Assembly: GCA_013821455.1 (NCBI GenBank)
Contig: JACDGS010000044.1
Location: 1-33,091 of the forward strand
Source of the DNA: Chthoniobacterales bacterium
Lineage (GTDB): Bacteria; Verrucomicrobiota; Verrucomicrobiia; Chthoniobacterales; UBA10450
Length of the DNA stretch: 33,091 nt
Direction of reading: 5' to 3'
The position numbers were made by a program, and so were the translations under genes. The notes beneath the pieces are model-generated. The model saw only the letters and a program-made list of their open reading frames with translations, did not search any database and had not been told where the DNA came from. This document shows positions 32,001 through 33,091 of the stretch, piece by piece (the stretch's first letter is position 1; the number at the start of each line of letters is the position of its first letter).

Positions 32001-32676
32001 GTCGATCGCGCTGCCGGCTACGGTACAGAAAGGGCATAAGTATGAGATCACCGTCCGCCAGGTCACCAGCATGCAGTTCGGTCGCGGCGGGAATGACCAA
32101 ACAAAATCCGAGCTCTTCGTCTCGCGCACTGGATTTACCTGGCGGCGGACGCTGGGGATTTTCCAATTGAACATACCAGTTGGGACAAAGAAAGAGTTAC
32201 TCGAACCGGCGGAGCGACTCTATGCCATCCTACTTTGGATCAAGAAAGCAATCCCATCGCAAAGCCGATGGTATCCCGTCTTCGAACGCTACCTCAAGCT
32301 CATGGCCGGCCGCGTCGAAGGGATGGGCGGCGATCCGACTAAGATCAAACCCTCAGGATGGGGCGTCGTCCCCGGGAAGAAGGGCCATGGGCAGGACGAC
32401 GATGGAGATGACGAGGGCTTAGGGCAACGGGGTGAGGAAGAAATCTGTGGGAAGGTAGTCGGACTGGTCTATAACCACTTTGGCGACTTCGAGGCGTTCC
32501 TGGTTGAGATCGGGTGCGGCGCGCGCCGGAAATTTGTCAGCAAAGAAGTGAGAGTCGAGCGGCTTGCTCGCGAGGCGTGGGAAAGCCGCTGCACGGTCGC
32601 TGTGATTGTGAGTGAGAAGCACCCGGAATGTCCGGTGCGAATCATCCTCGGCGGGACGACGAGATGTGAGTGCTAG
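29050..32676 (+). CDS. Large galactose-oxidase/kelch-like protein with long C-terminal extension
   Basis: This 1208-residue protein begins with a beta-propeller homologous to the minus-strand gene at 26198 (LLLTDGTVMCHETSSKNW, FASAVLRDGTVITGGGEYN, VLLPNGKVLLVGS, FGTQFNGLSQACSYGDDAQC). The propeller plus E-set part takes about 480 residues. A further 730 follow: beta-rich segments, a helical piece near ELLEPAERLYAILLWIKKAI, an acidic DDDGDDEG linker, and a compact end domain (VVGLVYNHFGDFEAFLVEIG ... AREAWESRC). No signal peptide is seen, unlike the paralogue. The start is set by a strong AAGGAGG. Five CCTAACG/CGTTAGG motifs lie within. Function unknown; enzymatic activity is not implied. Confidence 0.88.
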   Translation: MGSWNGLANQPSFNADTMLLLTDGTVMCHETSSKNWHKLTPDANGSYRNGTWSNLASLPDNSNIPASSGGPTQAPLYFASAVLRDGTVITGGGEYNSGNANADILTMQIYDPLADAWTAVAPPSGWGGIGDAASCVLPDGTFLLASFNSSNAALFDPMTRIWQPTGAKGDSCSEETFTLLPNGNVLTVQCSNAPKAEQYIPSSNTWIAAGSTPSTLPQACPGFVAEIGPALLLTNGKVLAVGATGNTAIYTPKADPTQAGTWSAGPTLKDSSNNTQFPMDAPGVLLPNGKVLLVGSPAPACSYPSPETFFEYDPSNNTAPVISGPSNNGGPAYTSRLLLLPTGEVLHSNGSNDIEVYTPDAGGQASWKPTLTNVPSAMIVGHHYQIFGTQFNGLSQACSYGDDAQCATNYPIVRLSNNSGQVRYLRTRDHSTMGVATGSATVNTIVEVPSDLTTGQWNLVVVANGIASDSQAVTIGTRDCFFLVDRSTYAQGEVQAKINLSGAPAIFEDALWVVVEGFSKDQLGTTAPAIPDPIGGMSYVSTGAPIPQDPSLPSSAVQRWTFPFQARFSGTGMFTNNPQILVVSTSLTADGAHVSAGAEIELLNTPNPFILHGDIAHNKPWYLSVDLRVFQMTAGDTKFAVHLNGTPNDWIGSAIANLNTDPGPLGAVFDALPQDDEDAAALTLAPTDGSGHAVYNFALARVRYQDVQVASKVRVFFRLWPAQQTNATYDSNTTYRSATSAGKKIPLLGVIGDEIITIPFFAGPRVATSQKMTTQTDPKNVRDIHPDPLGAEVDSYFGCWLDINQPNDNRFPPRLVGAPTPSDIPDGPFNGFAQLVSIQQLVRSEHQCLLAEVSFDPDPIPASADPSISDKLAQRNLAFVNVPNPGIEASRIAPQTFEIRPTLGLKMDNRPDELMILWGNTPNESKANIYLPGANAAEILDWANNIYTAHRLTMLDAHTIETVTGGVTYLPVPQGSGANFAGLMSIALPATVQKGHKYEITVRQVTSMQFGRGGNDQTKSELFVSRTGFTWRRTLGIFQLNIPVGTKKELLEPAERLYAILLWIKKAIPSQSRWYPVFERYLKLMAGRVEGMGGDPTKIKPSGWGVVPGKKGHGQDDDGDDEGLGQRGEEEICGKVVGLVYNHFGDFEAFLVEIGCGARRKFVSKEVRVERLAREAWESRCTVAVIVSEKHPECPVRIILGGTTRCEC
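32372..32475 (+). repeat. 104-bp direct repeat, copy 1
   Basis: This stretch is identical to the last 104 bases of the window (32988-33091). It lies in the coding region of the acidic linker and the start of the terminal domain of the large gene. Confidence 0.95.
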
Positions 32677-32754
32677 TGAACGTGGCGAAAGTCCATGCTG
32701 CGCTGCGTGGCGAGGATCGTCGCGGAGACCGCCAAGGGGGGCGCGGAAAGCGTT

Positions 32755-32785
32755 GTCTGAATTCGAATTGTCAAAGTGTTTAGGG
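32755..32785 (-). repeat. 31-bp repeat, right copy (inverted with 28676-28706)
   Basis: This segment ends TCAAAGTGTTTAGGG and matches the reverse complement of 28676-28706 except at two positions. It lies 79 bp after the stop of the large gene. A partial relative (CCAAATTGTCAAGATTTG) lies at about 32944. Confidence 0.75.
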
Positions 32786-32987
32786 CGTGTCCCCGCATCT
32801 CTGCGGGAGCGATCCGAGGAAGGTCGCTTTGGCCCGACTCTTGTGGCGCGGCACGACATTGCGGCGTCTGGGAACGGAACGGATCAAAGGGAATGTGCCC
32901 AAGAGTTTGGCGTCTTTCCTGGAGCGCGCCATGGGTCATAACTCCAAATTGTCAAGATTTGCACACTGACCCCCATTCCCCTTAACT

Positions 32988-33091
32988 CCGGGAAGAAGGG
33001 CCATGGGCAGGACGACGATGGAGATGACGAGGGCTTAGGGCAACGGGGTGAGGAAGAAATCTGTGGGAAGGTAGTCGGACTGGTCTATAAC
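32988..33091 (+). repeat. 104-bp direct repeat, copy 2 at window end
   Basis: This is an exact copy of 32372-32475, and the window stops within the copied sequence. It may be the start of a second, similar gene copy or an assembly overlap at a contig end. Confidence 0.95.

Overview
The window is a high-GC bacterial chromosome segment. I place it tentatively in a soil-type Verrucomicrobiota lineage. The reasons are the mix of an ECF sigma factor/Ser-Thr kinase pair, dockerin, HAF-repeat, FG-GAP and galactose-oxidase-like secreted proteins, and abundant palindromic intergenic repeats (CACAGATT type, GTTCCCAAAC type). No rRNA, tRNA, CRISPR array or integron integrase was found.

Layout. (1) 1-9.6 kb is mostly chromosomal: a cardiolipin-synthase-like phospholipase D (-), a repeat-rich gap, transketolase (+), a decayed secreted-protein gene (-), a secreted dockerin-type protein (-), then an ECF sigma factor with a one-base frameshift, overlapping a large Ser/Thr kinase (+). 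(2) About 9.9-22.2 kb is an integron-type gene cassette array: about ten attC sites in one orientation, with R'' (RYYYAAC) upstream and R' (GTTRRRY) downstream. Seven sites share the exact 19-mer CTGATCTTGTTCTCGTTAG. No integrase is present, so as seen it is a cluster of attC sites lacking an integrase (CALIN), or part of a longer array. Cassette cargo includes a small membrane protein, a DUF1348/NTF2-like protein, a secreted NTF2-like protein, a GFA-type zinc protein, a lipoprotein, a possible HEPN-like protein with a tiny membrane partner, an orphan 226-aa protein, a methyltransferase plus MFS transporter, and a MAPEG-family membrane protein. An AraC/GlxA regulator, a minus-strand HAF-repeat gene and an FG-GAP gene look like later insertions. 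(3) 22.6-25.6 kb returns to chromosomal genes on the minus strand: an SDR remnant, a DUF892 ferritin-like protein, dnaB and rplI. (4) 25.7-33.1 kb holds decayed fragments and two divergent galactose-oxidase/kelch-like paralogues, one of them with a long C-terminal extension. The window ends in a 104-bp repeat of the sequence 616 bp upstream.

The strongest unusual signals are the attC array, with its two covarying stem classes, and a window-wide excess of the octamer TCGTTAGG/CCTAACGA. I count about 26 copies where about 1 is expected. The octamer matches the attC R' core, yet it also lies inside housekeeping genes (tkt, dnaB, cls), in different reading frames and often through codons that are rare in this GC-rich sequence. 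Single-base frameshifts in two otherwise intact genes could be real decay or assembly error.
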